Source: Multifurca ochricompacta (Eukaryota > Basidiomycota > Agaricomycetes > Russulales > Russulaceae). From it: 64,000 nucleotides of DNA. The position numbers were made by a program, and so were the translations under genes. Below are positions 1 through 10,569 of this stretch, piece after piece. The notes under the pieces are model-generated. The model was not told the DNA's origin, ran no database searches, and saw nothing but the letters and a program-made list of their open reading frames with translations. Within the stretch, counting starts at the first letter, position 1. Every line of letters starts with the position of its first letter. The stretch is from positions 1,116,001 to 1,180,000 of the forward strand of contig WTXG01000004.1 in assembly GCA_022496185.1 (NCBI GenBank), in the 5' to 3' direction.

Positions 1-119
1 CGGGAGAACGTGTAGCTTTCGTTTCCACTCGTCTCGACTCCTAACAACAACGCCTTCAACGCGTACGACGTCATCCTTTTAGATACATCATCTGATCTCT
101 TTCCCCTTATTTAAACCGC

Positions 120-860
120 CATGTACAAGCTTGTGTTTGCTAGTTTCGGGCTCTTGTTTCTAAAAAGTCCTTAGAACACTCAGAAATCCAACGTCTTGCT
201 TTATATCTAATCACCTGAACTTTGTCGATAAGATCTTGACTTGACCTCGAACGTAACAGATTGGGCGTCACACGGGCATGTGACCTCGTCCCGGGGAATG
301 TCTGGCTTGAATATCTGATCTGGGTATAATCCCTCACAAAGGCATGGCCAATCGCCCACCTAAGGGCTGTCAATGTGGCTGTGGCAAGAGTAGAGGGGGG
401 TATGATTGTTTTTGCCTCCCTTCAACGTGGCTACAGTGAAGAAGGGGTGGTTGTAATAATTAGGTGGGTTGGTAAGTAAAGGGTGTGTGTGCATATGAAA
501 GGGTGGTCTTGTTGTCTTGAAAGAATTTTTACGAGCAATTTCTCAGCAATATGCTGTAGTGAAAACCTCGCGCAGTCTCCAGCGGGGAGTGGATTTAATT
601 TTCTGTGTGTGCGCCCCTTTAAGCGCGTATTTGTTTTTGTTTGATTTAGATTTTACCTGTTTTCGCTCACTAATCAAGATCTTCGGCATCTCCCAACCTG
701 ATTAACAGCATCCATACAGAAACCCCGACCCCAAGTTCATCGACACATCTAGTAAGCGTTCCTAGCATGGTATTTATTTTAAAAAAGGTAAGGCAGAGCG
801 AACGACAGCAGATACAGAACTACATGGATATCGAAGTTAAGAAGTGATAGCAAGAGATAA
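120..860 (-). mobile_element. LINE (non-LTR) 3' fragment left of gene copy A
   Basis: The minus strand reads as degenerate non-LTR retrotransposon ORF2 C-terminus. It shares long stretches with the plus strand at 9620-10214, including the segment leading to a Cys-rich EVTCPCDA motif of zf-RVT type. The frame is broken several times. It lies directly downstream of gene copy A, exactly as the related fragment lies downstream of copy C, so the two were copied as a unit. No functional ORF remains. Confidence 0.6.
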
Positions 861-862
861 AA

Positions 863-1601
863 CTAGAGTATGTCAGCTAGTTGGAGCGTGATCACCACCT
901 TAAAGCGACCAGTGTTGCCTGGTTCCATGCGAACCATGTCAACCAGTGAATCAGGGTGGTGTAGGTAGCGGCTGGCGAGCTGCCGAAGAAGTTCTGCCGC
1001 TGGCTCACTGGGAACGGGGGCCTGATGAGGCCATTCGTTAGGAAACACTCCAGTAGGCACTGGTGCAATGTACTGAGGAGCATAACCAAATCCACCGTCT
1101 CCTTGAAACTCCTGTCATGAAAGGGTCAGACTGTCTAAGATATGTGTATATGTGAAATAAACAATAGGGAACACACGGGAGTAACAGCTTGTGCTTGTGC
1201 TGGAATACCTTGGGTAGCTTTTACGTTGTGATATATATATGGGGGCATGGCATTCTGTGCAAAATATCACTGTTGAAAAGCATGACATCATATATATGAG
1301 TGCAAACTCACATTCAACACTGGAGGGTAATGAAATCCCATGTCGGGAGGACCTCCGCTCATGTAGAGGGGGTTGTGGGGTCGACCTTGTGCGTCCATAT
1401 CCCCGACTGGCGGGGTTATTTGACTCTCATGAACGTCACCTGAAATGGGAATGGTCTAAAGGACGGTGGGTGTCGGTGAGTGTGTGCAGACAGGAGGACG
1501 GATGGATGTTGATAACGGACTCTAGCAGTATGGAACATATGATCATGCGGTCCGGACTGGTGAGGGACGGAGTTTGCTGGCTGTAGAGTGTCATTGACCA
1601 T
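863..1601 (-). CDS. Unrecognised four-exon gene, copy A (179 aa predicted)
   Basis: I do not recognise this family. The four exons read, from the start: MVNDTLQPAN...; a proline/glycine-rich exon containing GDMDAQGRPHNPLYMSGGPP; a short exon NAMPPYIYHNVKATQGIP; and a last exon with PTGVFPNEWPHQAPVPSEP, an amphipathic LLRQLASRYLHH segment and a C-terminus GRFKVVITLQLADIL. Splice sites (GTTATC, GTGAGT and GTGTGT donors; CAG acceptors) and intron phases match copies B and D. The start is the first ATG in the conserved frame. No signal peptide, membrane segment or catalytic motif is visible. The N-terminal two thirds look disordered and rich in P, H and Q; the last 50 residues look folded. The frame is intact. 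It forms an inverted pair with copy B. Confidence 0.6.
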
Positions 1602-1798
1602 CTGGAGCCTGAAGAGAACTTCTGCTGGCTTGTCATCTCCTCATGGTTATTTTATAGTTTAATGAGAGGGATGGAAAAATAAAAGGGGGGCAAGCGACAT
1701 GAACCCAAACCTGACATCCATCTCGTTAGTGAAGTGAACGGTGAGTGGCGGATGTATGTGTTGCAGGGGCGGGGCAGGTGTGAGAAAAACAAAAACAA

Positions 1799-2252
1799 TC
1801 ATCCGATTATCCGATTCAAGCAATAGCAATCCGCGTTATTGGAAGAACCGAACGACCCACCTGATCCCGATCCAACCGCTCGAACTGCACACCGACCGAC
1901 CTTCACCATCCAAGTGGCGTTAGAGGTCCGTGGAGGAGCCCAACAAGAATCCCATGGGAAACTGAACAAACTGATGAACTCATGGCGTCTAGTAGGCGCT
2001 ATGATGCCGAACTCCACGCCTTGGCCAAAACCAGCAAAACCATGGAGTGGATAAGGGAACTTTTCGTAGTAGTGCCCCTCCCACTGAACTTGCACTTTTT
2101 CCTCAGAAATGCTGCATTCATCCAAGCGATTCAAACCAGCGCAAACAAAAATAATTTAGCTTCCATCCTAATTAACTTGAAAGCACTAAGTGAAACTTAT
2201 GCAGGACTCGGCATCCATCTGGTCTGGTTTCCACACGTACGCGACTCTGAGA
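1799..2252 (+). mobile_element. LINE RNase H-domain fragment
   Basis: The plus frame from 1982 reads like the RNase H domain of a non-LTR ORF2: an AELHALAKT segment, a block with NNLASILINLKALSE and then GIHLVWFPHVRDSE. It matches the minus-strand ORF at 3454-4044 closely. Upstream, 1799-1981 is the same element in another frame. It is truncated at about 2252. It is head-to-head with gene copy A. Confidence 0.65.
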
Positions 2253-2660
2253 CTGTAAATGAGTGTGCTAAGAAGGAATTGTGTCTAATCAACTAAGTAT
2301 TCACAGGAAGGTAAAATGCAGTCCAAGTGTTGCTGCACAGCACACAACTCGACTCATACAATTAGCCCATTTTCCAGTGGTCAGCAACCCATCAAGCATT
2401 GTTTTTGTTCTTTGGATTTAATAATTGCTGTTGAGACAAGCCGGTAGCAACCGAATTATTGGGGACTGGACAGCTGGTGGACTCGATCAATTGATTGTGA
2501 TAGAGACAATTCCACAATTGCACGCACAACACAGTTAGTACGGCACGGGTACGGCAACAATACTACAAATCCGTCCAGACCGTGAGGTAAGGCTACGGTG
2601 TGCAGCCCTAGTAGAGCCCTCATCTGTCCCTCCTCCTCCCCCTGTACTTACTCTTGCGTT
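2253..2660. other. Non-coding interval, possible LTR remnant
   Basis: I see no gene here. A stretch near 2300-2350 (TATTCACAG, then AAGTGTTG, then ACACAACTCGACT) resembles 63540-63590 at the right end of the window, and more weakly 7040-7080. The shared order of short blocks suggests the edge of an LTR or another dispersed repeat. Confidence 0.3.
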
Positions 2661-2667
2661 GATCGTC

Positions 2668-2990
2668 ATGCCCCTGAAAGACAGAAAGGTCATATTGTAT
2701 TTAGAGAAGGGTGGTCAATTCCAGATGACCACCCGAGAGATCCCACAAGCATGTTCCGGTTTCATTCCTGTCAACATCCAGTCATGCGCGCTCAACCCAG
2801 TCGACAAGGGAAAGTCACATGACGGGTTAACTCGTTGATGTCGTACCGGGAATTGACGGAGCTGGAATTATTGGAGAGGTTAGCCAGGACGTTACGGGGT
2901 TGTGTAAAAGTGATAGAATGTGTGCCGGGTAACGATAACTGTCTTTGGAGATGCCGCAGGACTAAAGCCAGGACAGCACAATCAATCCAA
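2668..2990 (+). pseudogene. MDR (zinc-binding dehydrogenase-like) N-terminal fragment
   Basis: From the ATG at 2668 the frame reads MPLKDRKVILYLEKGGQF, and then ALNPVD, the hallmark of the N-terminal GroES-like domain of medium-chain reductases. A stop follows soon after. A shifted frame then gives DGAGIIGEVSQDVTG and a degenerate KSDRMCAG, the usual GDRV position. No nucleotide-binding half is present, so this is a broken, 3'-truncated gene copy. It lies at the centre of the A/B palindrome. It is not a simple copy of the MDR gene at 26323, whose start differs. Confidence 0.6.
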
Positions 2991-3175
2991 ATCTGGGGGG
3001 AACAAGGGCACATTATAGCAATCAAATTTAGTTTACTTATGCATGATGTGTACTGCAATTGTTAATCTTGTGGCGCCCTGAAAAGACGAGCACTGGAAAG
3101 ACGATGGACCTGGAAAGTATCCTGGGCGGGCCATATTCGTCCAGCTCCATAGGCCAGTGTGATACGCACACGGTC

Positions 3176-4224
3176 TCAGCGCTCAGCGAATCGAATCAAC
3201 ATTGATATAGTTTGACGGTCACATAAACCTCTCCAGCTTGCAAAGCTGAGCGGCTTCGACCCGATCGTCACAATCGCATCCGCAGCCAACGAGTAATACT
3301 TCCGACGTATCCGGTGCGCACCACGCCGTATCATCCTGTTCTTATTGGGATTCACAAGGATCACGAAGGAGCCTGTCGGCATGAGAAGGGCAGTGGAAGA
3401 GGATGTGTTCCATGGAGTGCGGTGATATGGCGTTACATAGGCATGTGAGCTCATCACAGGAGGTCTCCCGCCAAAATCATTTTGTGTAGTCGCTTACGAA
3501 CACATGACTGACGGCCCACCTTAGAGCCGTGGAGGTTGTGTGTCGTGTATAGAGTTGGTTTCTGTTGTTTTTGCCTCCAGTTTCTGTTCTGGCAATGAAA
3601 AAGGGTGGTTTTTGCCGTTAAATGCGTCTGTGATGGTGTACCAGCTAGCCAATCTGTAGCCCAGTTTTTGAAAGCACGTTTACGTGCCTCGTCGCGGCAG
3701 TATGCCTCAGTAAAGACCTTGTGCACCCTCGAAAGAGGGGTGGATTTTATTTCAGGCGGGGCTAGTTTGCATGCTTCCTGCGCCTCAGAGTCGCGTACGT
3801 GTGGAAACCAGACCAGATGGATGCCGAGTCCTGCATAAGTTTCACTTAGTGCTTTCAAGTTAATTAGGATGGAAGCTAAATTATTTTTGTTTGCGCTGGT
3901 TTGAATCGCTTGGATGAATGCAGCATTTCTAAGGAAAAAGTGCAAGTTCAGTGGGAGGGGCACTACTACGAAAAGTTCCCTTATCCTTTCCATGGTTTTG
4001 GCCAAGGCGTGGAGTTCGGCATAATAGCGCCTACTAGACGCCATGAGTTCATCAGTTTGTTCAGTTTCCCATGGGATTCTTGTTGGGCTCCTCCACGGAC
4101 CTCTAACGCCACTTGGATGGTGAAGGTCGGTCGGTGTGCAGTTCGAGAGGTTGGATCGGGATCTGGTGGGTCATTCGGTTCCAATAACGCGGATTGCTAT
4201 TGCTTGAATCGGATAATCGGATGA
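3176..4224 (-). mobile_element. LINE RNase H plus zf-RVT fragment
   Basis: The minus strand from 4044 carries AELHALAKT, NNLASILINLKALSE and GIHLVWFPHVRDSE (RNase H fold), then a KAFKNWATDWLAG segment. In a shifted frame it gives TCLCNAISPHSMEHILFHC, a zf-RVT type C-terminal zinc knuckle. The 196-aa ORF ends at 3454 and the knuckle lies beyond it, so at least one frameshift separates them. No reverse transcriptase domain is present. It is head-to-head with gene copy B. Confidence 0.7.
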
Positions 4225-5160
4225 TGGACCACATACATCCGCCACTCACCGTTCACTTCACTAACGAGATGGATGTTGGGTTTGGGTTCATGTTGCTTGC
4301 CCCCCTTTTATTTTTCCATCCCTCTCATTTAACTATAAAATAACCATGAGGAGATGACAAGCCAGCAGAAGTTCTCTTCTTCAAGCTCCAGATGGTCAAT
4401 GACACTCTACAGCCAGCAAACTCCGTCCCTCACCAGTCCGGACCGCATGATCATATGTTCCATACTGCTAGAGTCCGTTATCAACATCCATCCGTCCTCC
4501 TGTCTGCACACACTCACCGACACCCACTGTCCTTTAGACCATTCCCATTTCAGGTGACGTTCATGAGAGTCAAATAACCCCGCCAGTCGGGGATATGGAC
4601 GCACAAGGTCGACCCCACAACCCCCTCTACATGAGCGGAGGTCCTCCCGACATGCGATATCATTACCCTCCAGTGTTGAATGTGAGTTTGCACTCATATA
4701 TATGATGTCATGCTTTTCAACAGTGATATTTTGCACAGAATGCCATGCCCCCATATATATATCACAACGTAAAAGCTGCCCAAGGTATTCCAGCACAAGC
4801 ACAAGCTGTTACTCCCGTGTGTTCCCTATTGTTTATTTCACATATACACATATCTTAGACAGTCTGACCCTTTCATGACAGGAGATTCAAGGAAATGGTG
4901 GATTTGGTTATGCTCCTCAGTACATTGCACCAGTGCCTACTGGAGTGTTTCCTAACGAATGGCCTCATCAGGCCCCCGTTCCTAGTGAGCCAGCGGCAGA
5001 ACTTCTTCGACAGCTCGCCAGTCGCTACCTACACCGCCCTGATTCACTGGTTGACATGGTTCGCATGGAACCAGGCAACACTGGTCGCTTCAAGGTGGTG
5101 ATCACGCTCCAACTAGCTGACATACTCTAGTTTTATCTCTTGCTATCACTTCTTAACTAG
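3790..5160. repeat. Right arm of inverted repeat A/B
   Basis: This is the reverse complement of 860-2252. Small differences such as H/R and S/T codon changes in the gene show the arms are old enough to have diverged or are only partly homogenised. The spacer between arms is about 1.5 kb and includes the MDR fragment. Confidence 0.8.
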
Positions 5161-5650
5161 AAATTCCCTGCTTTCGTAAACGATTCCTAGTGTTGCATCT
5201 GCTGTCGGTCGTTCCGTCTCATTGCTATGAATGCTTATTCGATGTGTCCATGAACTTGGGATGTCGGGGTCTCTGTATGAATATGAATGCTGTTACCGCG
5301 TGAGCCGCGAGACAAGTACGGTTGCTGTAAATTCATCTTACTTGGGTTTAAGGGTATGACTGGTGGGGCGCTGGCCTGATCCAGCGTCCTTTCGTGACTG
5401 AGGGTTAACAGCTGGTGAGGTGTCTGAGTTGAATTTGTGTATTTCCCGCGGATGCGTTGCGCTCCGGCTTCCTCGTTGATTGGAATGAACGGAACGAACG
5501 TTGCTTTTGTGCGAAATAGGAATTCCAATATGCCCCAGGCACGCTTGGTAAAGTAGAGTTGGCCCTCCGTGTGGGTCACCGCGATGATCTTTTTTTTTGT
5601 TAATCAGGTTAATGATGAGATTAGGGTGGGAAGTTTCCTATTTCGGAAAC
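4350..5650. repeat. Segment inverted relative to 12830-14090 (B/D pair)
   Basis: Beyond the gene itself, copy B shares its 3' flank with copy D in inverted orientation. Blocks such as ACGAACGTTGCT, TTTGTGCGAAATAG and GATGAGATTAGGG in 5480-5640 recur reversed in 12840-13080. The flanks of A and C lack this sequence. Identity in the flank is patchy. Confidence 0.6.
4392..5130 (+). CDS. Unrecognised four-exon gene, copy B (179 aa predicted)
   Basis: Predicted exons are 4392-4476, 4554-4681, 4739-4816 and 4882-5130, giving 540 nt. Phases are consistent: exon 1 ends one base into a codon and exon 2 completes it; the later junctions fall between codons. The product runs from MVNDTLQPAN through a P/G/H-rich centre to a C-terminus ending GRFKVVITLQLADIL. 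Copies A and B are nearly identical; C and D differ more, for example SLVHMVDIELDNN in place of SLVDMVRMEPGNT. Function is unknown; no enzyme motif, signal peptide or membrane helix is seen. The conserved splice sites in all copies and intact frames in A, B and D argue for a real gene rather than a chance ORF. Confidence 0.65.
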
Positions 5651-5789
5651 GTTCCCAATGACTCGAAGGCCTCGAGCACTATCTCACGTTGATCAACGTC
5701 ATCACATGATCAGTCGGAAGGGACGTCCAAGAGAAGGTCAATTTTTTGTACTACCGGTAGAAGGTTCAAGGCAGCCTTCCTTCCCATGA

Positions 5790-6360
5790 ATCGGATCTTT
5801 CCCTTCAACGACAGGCCCTACGTCAACAGTGGAGAGCTCCCACATTTTCATCTCAAGGTGACGCAGGAAAAGACATGCAACGCAGGTAGGCTCAAAGTGA
5901 TGAGACAGAAGATGGGTGGCCTACCATTTTGTCCAAAGTGAGGTCATCGAGACTTGTCGCAGATGATAAAGGTGGGGAGATGGAAGCAATTCAACCAAAG
6001 ATGCTGAAGACGTGGGATGGAACCGACTAGGAATGTAGTTAGAAGATTGGGTTCATGTCGATCCACATTCCAACTCAGGAAATGGGCAGTTCGTTGCCTC
6101 GAAGAGGTTCTCGAAGCATCCAGATCCCACGCACATTATTGGAGATATTTAAGTGCAGCGACCAGCTGACTCTTCTTCCAGAGATTGTCGTCTACAAGAG
6201 GCAAGAGGATAGGCGATGATTGGTAATGGTGGGAAACGAGTCAGCACTATTTTTTGTAAAGTAAAGACGCAAATGCAAATTGAAAGGACGAGGCGAGCAC
6301 GACCAGTATCCATTTTCTGCGCACATGTGTTCAAAGATGCATCTATAAGAATTGAATGTC
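5790..6360 (-). pseudogene. F-box protein fragment, duplicate 1
   Basis: Minus-strand frames give LARLVLSICICVFTLQK-like and VLTRFPPLPI segments that match the region after the F-box in the intact gene at 17923 (WRLVVLASSS, then VMLTRLPPLPI). An LRR-like stretch around 5800-6000 reads IPRLQRLWLNCFHLP in its duplicate. The reading frame is broken by stops and shifts and the 5' F-box part is missing. It is the same fragment as 14935-15690, in the same orientation. Confidence 0.55.
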
Positions 6361-7439
6361 TCCAAAAGAAGATTATCTGTTACGGTCGGTAGGCCGTATC
6401 GTGCGCGAGATCGGAAGTCGTGATTCGGGGGCTCCGAAGGAGGTGTTCAGTGGTCTAGACGTCTGGGATTGTTCGCAGGACAACCCAGAGAAAGGAAAAA
6501 GCAACAAAGTCTGATTGCAATACCGAAAGATACAAGAGCTCGAGTCTGAGACTCGAGGTGTTTGCTATCTAGCTACTATATAGTAAGGTAGTATTACGAT
6601 CGACCGATCTGATTAAGTGTAGCGGAAAGAATAGGAAGGGATTGATGGGCGCATATTGCGCCTTGATGGTGTAACAGTCAGCAAGTCAGAATTGAGGTGT
6701 AACATTATCGACTATCTGTTCAGAGAATGTGGTTTGAACGCTCGAAAGGTATTACACATACCGCCGTGTGAGCCTCGTGGCAGCGGCAAGTTGTGGATTC
6801 GTGCTTGCGTGCTTACTTTATTTGGCCTTGTATTTCCATCTGAAAGTAATGAAGCCTGCTCAACACCTCACACAGTGCCAGGGCTGATCTGGCTGAGCTG
6901 GTCACTTCTGGTCCACCTTAATCAACTAAAGGTATGTTGAACCGGTAACAGATCAGAGTTGGCCGGACCGGATCAGAGGTGACCGGTGTTGGCAGTGCAA
7001 GATGATATTTACACTCATTTATTATGATTAAGTACAATCCTTATGATCACAGCACAGCACACTCATTACAGTATTTAAGAACAATATTTTTATATCTTAC
7101 AATACAGTTGTTCTAACCAGATTTATCAGGCTGCGTTTCCACAAGGTAATGGTTGTGCCCGAAAGTCGACCTTTCTGAATAGGAAGGAGTTCTGACCGAA
7201 ACGGTCCGCCCCGCACGCGATGCATGGTAGCTGCTGCCGTTCTAGACGACACTGGTAGATACACATGAGCCCAGGTTCAGTAGATAGAATATTTTGATCA
7301 CAGAGTAGTCTAGAGTGTATTATAGATAGTTACAGGCCTGCAGAAATGATTGCCCATTAGTTAGAAAGTGTATCAGGGTGATCCTGTACATTGCACTCTC
7401 AATCGACACTAGAATGTATATAAAGACACCATCACTCAG

Positions 7440-8096
7440 CGCGTTGATCACAGCTCGCACCTCTACAGCTCACACATCCAGCTTTTCACCTTTGCTGCTC
7501 ATGGTGGGCCTACCCGACGCGAACATCCAAGATGCCAAAGAAGAGACGGAGATGATCAGGGCATTCCGGGGTCCAGGTAACTGATCTCGTTTCAGGGAAG
7601 GCAACACGAGCCACTGTGATGCAAGAACTTCGAGAACACAACTTGGTTCATTTCGCGTGCCACGGCCAGTTGGAAGCGAATAATCCGTTCGATACGTCAT
7701 TCTAAACTCCACAGCGATCGGCTCACTCTGCTCGACATCATTCGCTCTCAACTCGAACACCCTATCGCGGAGTTCGCGTTCCTCGCGGCTTGCTATATTG
7801 CGGAACTGACGAACTTGAAGAATCCTGACGAAATGTTGCATCTGACCCCCGCAATGCAGTACTGTGGGTTCCACAGTGTGGTCGGTACGATGTGGGCGAT
7901 GGCAGACTTGGACGGCACCGATCTGTCCATGCTTTTCTATGGGAACTTATTCTTATTCTCGTCGAGAGGAGAGGACAACGACAAATCTTTGTGTGAGAAG
8001 TCTGCAAGGGCTCTCTGTGATGCGATATGGGGGCTCCGGAAGAAACAGGGAATAACTCTTGAAAGATGGGTAAATTTTGTCCATTACGGGGCGTGA
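7440..8096 (+). pseudogene. CHAT-domain (caspase-like) protein C-terminal fragment, duplicate 1
   Basis: The frames together show a basidiomycete CHAT domain: LLLMVGLPDANIQDAKEE, then VQVTDLVSGKATRATV, the catalytic-His block VHFACHGQ, the catalytic-Cys block AFLAACYIAEL, then CGFHSVVGTMWAMADLDGTD and the end RWVNFVHYGA. CHAT proteins in fungi usually carry N-terminal TPR repeats; none is seen. Two lesions break it relative to copy 2: an extra base near 7562 and an extra C near 7702 that creates a stop. His and Cys remain. As the full-length protein would be much longer, this is a 3' gene fragment. Confidence 0.75.
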
Positions 8097-8261
8097 ATTA
8101 CACTTTTAGACCTTGTTGTATTTGACTTGTCATGAGCACCTGTGGAGGATGATGAAGGTACTTAGCAGAGTACGAGCAAACGCGGAAGGATTGAGCACGC
8201 GCAGGGTTGCAGAAGAAAAACCCAGTGTGATTTACCAGGTCACGTGCACACGTGACTCAGA

Positions 8262-8745
8262 TTTTTTTTTTTAATAAAAAAAATCCAATTTCATTCGCGC
8301 TTCAGGGTGCGTCCCAAATTGCGCGGCTACTACGGGACAGAGTAGCTACTAGATGAACAGGTGGAAGGTACTAAGTACTGTAGGGTAAAACCTCACTAGG
8401 AGGAAAGGTCTTAACAAGGGAGTGGTAAGAGAAAGGAGGGGGATGGTTAGAGAGCGGAGGCGTACAGTAAAGGAGCGCTGTAGATGTACAGTATGTGGAA
8501 GGGAGAGGACTGGCAAAGAAATTTTCACCTAAGACATCCCGATGTCGCCTACTCGACTCAATCAGGCTCGCGAGGTCGCAACGAGGAAAGGAGCGAGGTG
8601 AAGGCCCGTGTGGTCCGAATGAAGATCGGGAGATCTTCGATCCTACCCCCTCATACTTCATCATCACTGGCGCCAGCTTCTCGGATCCGTACCTGCGACG
8701 GACCTAGACTGTCCTCCCTTTTCTTTTGAGAGGATTACAAGCCAG
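8262..8745 (-). mobile_element. Retroelement 3' tail family, copy (reverse orientation)
   Basis: Read on the minus strand, it ends with the family signature TAGCCGCGCAATTTGGG, then an ATGAAATTGGATTTTTTTTATT run standing for the poly-A side. The body (8495-8630: GAGGACTGGCAAAGAAAT, GCTCGCGAGGTCG, GTGAAGGCCCG) matches 59960-60070. It has no coding capacity of its own. It abuts the end of the direct duplication and the start of copy C. Confidence 0.6.
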
Positions 8746-8771
8746 CAGAAGATCTCTTCCTCAAGCTCCAG

Positions 8772-9514
8772 ATGACCAACGACACTCTACAGCCAGCAAA
8801 CCCCGTCCCTCACCAGTCCGGGTCGCATGATCATATGTTCCATTCTGTTACTGTTAGAGTCGGTCATTGCATCCTCCTGTTTGCACGCGCTCACCGACAC
8901 CCATCGTCATTTAGACCATTCCCATTTCAGGTGACGTTCATGAGAATCAAATACCCCCGCCAGTCGGGGATATGGACGCACAAGGTCGACCCCACGACCC
9001 CCTCTACATGAGCAGAGGTCCTCCCGGCATGAGGTTTCATTACCCTCCAGTGTCGAATGTGAGTTTGCACTCATATATATGACGTCATGATTTTCAACAG
9101 TGATACCTTGCACAGAATGCCATGCCCCCATATATATCACAATGTAGGAGCTGCCCAGGGTATTCCAGTACAAGCACAAGTCGTTACTCCCGTGTGTTCC
9201 CTATTTGTTTCTTTCTTTCTTTCACATATACACATATCTCTGACAGTCTGATCGTTTCATGACAGGAACTTCAAGGAAATGGTGGATTTGGTTATGCTCC
9301 TCAGTACACTGCACCAGTGCCTACTGGAGCGTTTCCTAACGAATGGCCTCACCACGTCTCCGTTCCTAGTGAGCCAGCGGCAGAACGTTTTCGACGTCTT
9401 GCCAGCCGCTACCTACACCACCCCGATTCACTGGTTCACATGGTTGACATAGAACTAGACAACAATGGTTGCTTCAAGATGGTGATCACGCTCCAACTAG
9501 CTGAAATACTCTAA
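8772..9514 (+). pseudogene. Unrecognised four-exon gene, copy C (frameshifted)
   Basis: Same structure as copies A, B and D: MTNDTLQPANPVPHQSG start, GDMDAQGRPHDPLYMS exon, and last exon from about 9268 ending VITLQLAEIL. The third exon has one AT repeat fewer (CCATATATATCAC against CCATATATATATCAC in A, B and D), which shifts the frame. Unless this dinucleotide loss is an assembly error, this copy is dead. Amino-acid variants (DIELDNNG) group it with copy D. Confidence 0.6.
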
Positions 9515-9619
9515 TTTTATGATGTGATCGAGGTCCATCTCTTGCTATCACTTCTTAACTTCAATATCCCTGTAGTTTTGTATCTGCTGTCGTTCGCTCC
9601 ATCTTGCCTTTTATTTAAA

Positions 9620-10214
9620 TAAATACCATGCTAGGAACGCTTACTAGATGTGTCCATGAACTTGGGGTCGGGGGTTTCTGTGTGAGTGCTGCTGCTAATC
9701 AGGTTGGGAGATGCCGAAGATCTTGATTAGTGAGGACAACACCGAACAAACAAAATAAATACGCGCCCAAAGGGGCACGCTCTACAAGAAATTAAATCCA
9801 CCCCCCTCTCGAGCGTGCGCGAGGTTTTCGCTACAGCATATTGCTGAGAAATTGCTCGTAAAAATGCTTTCAAGACAACACGACCACCCCTTCATACGCA
9901 CACACCCTTCACTTACAAACCCACCTAATTATTACAACCACCCCCTCTTCACTTGTAGCCACGTCGAAGGAGGCAAAAACAATCATACCCCCCTCTACTC
10001 TCGCCACAACCACATTGACAGCCCTTCGGTGGGCGATTGGCCATGCTTTGTGAGGGATTATACCCAGATATTCAGCCGGGACGAGGTCACATGCCCGTGT
10101 GACGCCGAATCATTGGATTCAATGGAACACGTTCTTTTCCACTGCTCCCGATTCTTTGCGGTTCGTGACCAACTTGCTACTATTTACTCCCCTCCTCCCC
10201 CACCCCCGGTCTAG
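9620..10214 (+). mobile_element. LINE C-terminal fragment with zf-RVT knuckle
   Basis: After gene copy C the plus strand reads a LINE ORF2 C-terminus ending in DEVTCPCDAESLDSMEHVLF, then HCSRF, the Cys/His pattern of zf-RVT domains, and a polyproline end. The same DNA sits reversed downstream of copy A (120-860). Upstream of 9852 the frame is broken. Confidence 0.7.
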
Positions 10215-10377
10215 CAGCCACTCATACTTCCATGGCCAAGCTAAAGCGTAGTACGCCTGGAACTTTCAAGCCAGTGCGTCATACAATTGGTGGTGCCAGG
10301 TGGATAGGGGTTCTCTGGACGTAATATTATCACAAAACAGTCTTTTCACGTACAATCTAACCAACTAATACCTCGGA

Positions 10378-10560
10378 CTTTTTTTTTTTTCTGAATTCGA
10401 CTTTATTACGCGCTTGCAAGGACATGTCCAAATCGCGCGGCTACTACTGGGAACATAGTAGCTACTGTGGGATGAACACTAGACAGTGACAGGCAGAGAT
10501 TACACTACCCAAGCAAAAACCCGGAGGGAAAAAGTAAAGTAAGGCCCAGGAGAGGGACTA
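10378..10560 (-). mobile_element. Retroelement 3' tail family, short copy
   Basis: A T-run at 10380 is followed by GAATTCGACTTTATTACGCG and then AAATCGCGCGGCTACTACTG. This is the reverse complement of the shared tail (GTAGCCGCGCGATTTGG...GCGCGAATAAAGTCGA...A-run). It is truncated after about 150 bp. Confidence 0.6.
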
Positions 10561-10569
10561 ATACCTCGG

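Larger units (their letters stand above)
860..2252. repeat. Left arm of inverted repeat A/B
   Basis: This arm is, in reverse complement and with minor differences, the segment at about 3790-5160. Both arms hold one copy of the four-exon gene plus the RNase H part of a LINE running toward the palindrome centre. Identity stops near 2252, inside the LINE, where other DNA begins. The right arm keeps the LINE 3' part to about 3176. Confidence 0.8.
5790..8262. repeat. Direct duplication, copy 1 (F-box fragment plus CHAT fragment)
   Basis: The segment from GGATCTTTCCCTTCAACG at about 5787 to GTGACTCAGAT at about 8262 recurs at 14935-16930 in the same orientation. Copy 1 has two blocks absent from copy 2, about 6353-6704 and about 6925-7150. 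A retroelement tail begins right at its right edge. Confidence 0.8.

Noticed and set aside
1239..1586. ORFs on the strand opposite gene copies A-D (also 4407-4802, 8907-9179, 13637-13909)
   Set aside because: They cross the introns of the four-exon gene and exist only because the repeat is copied; splice conservation favours the other strand.
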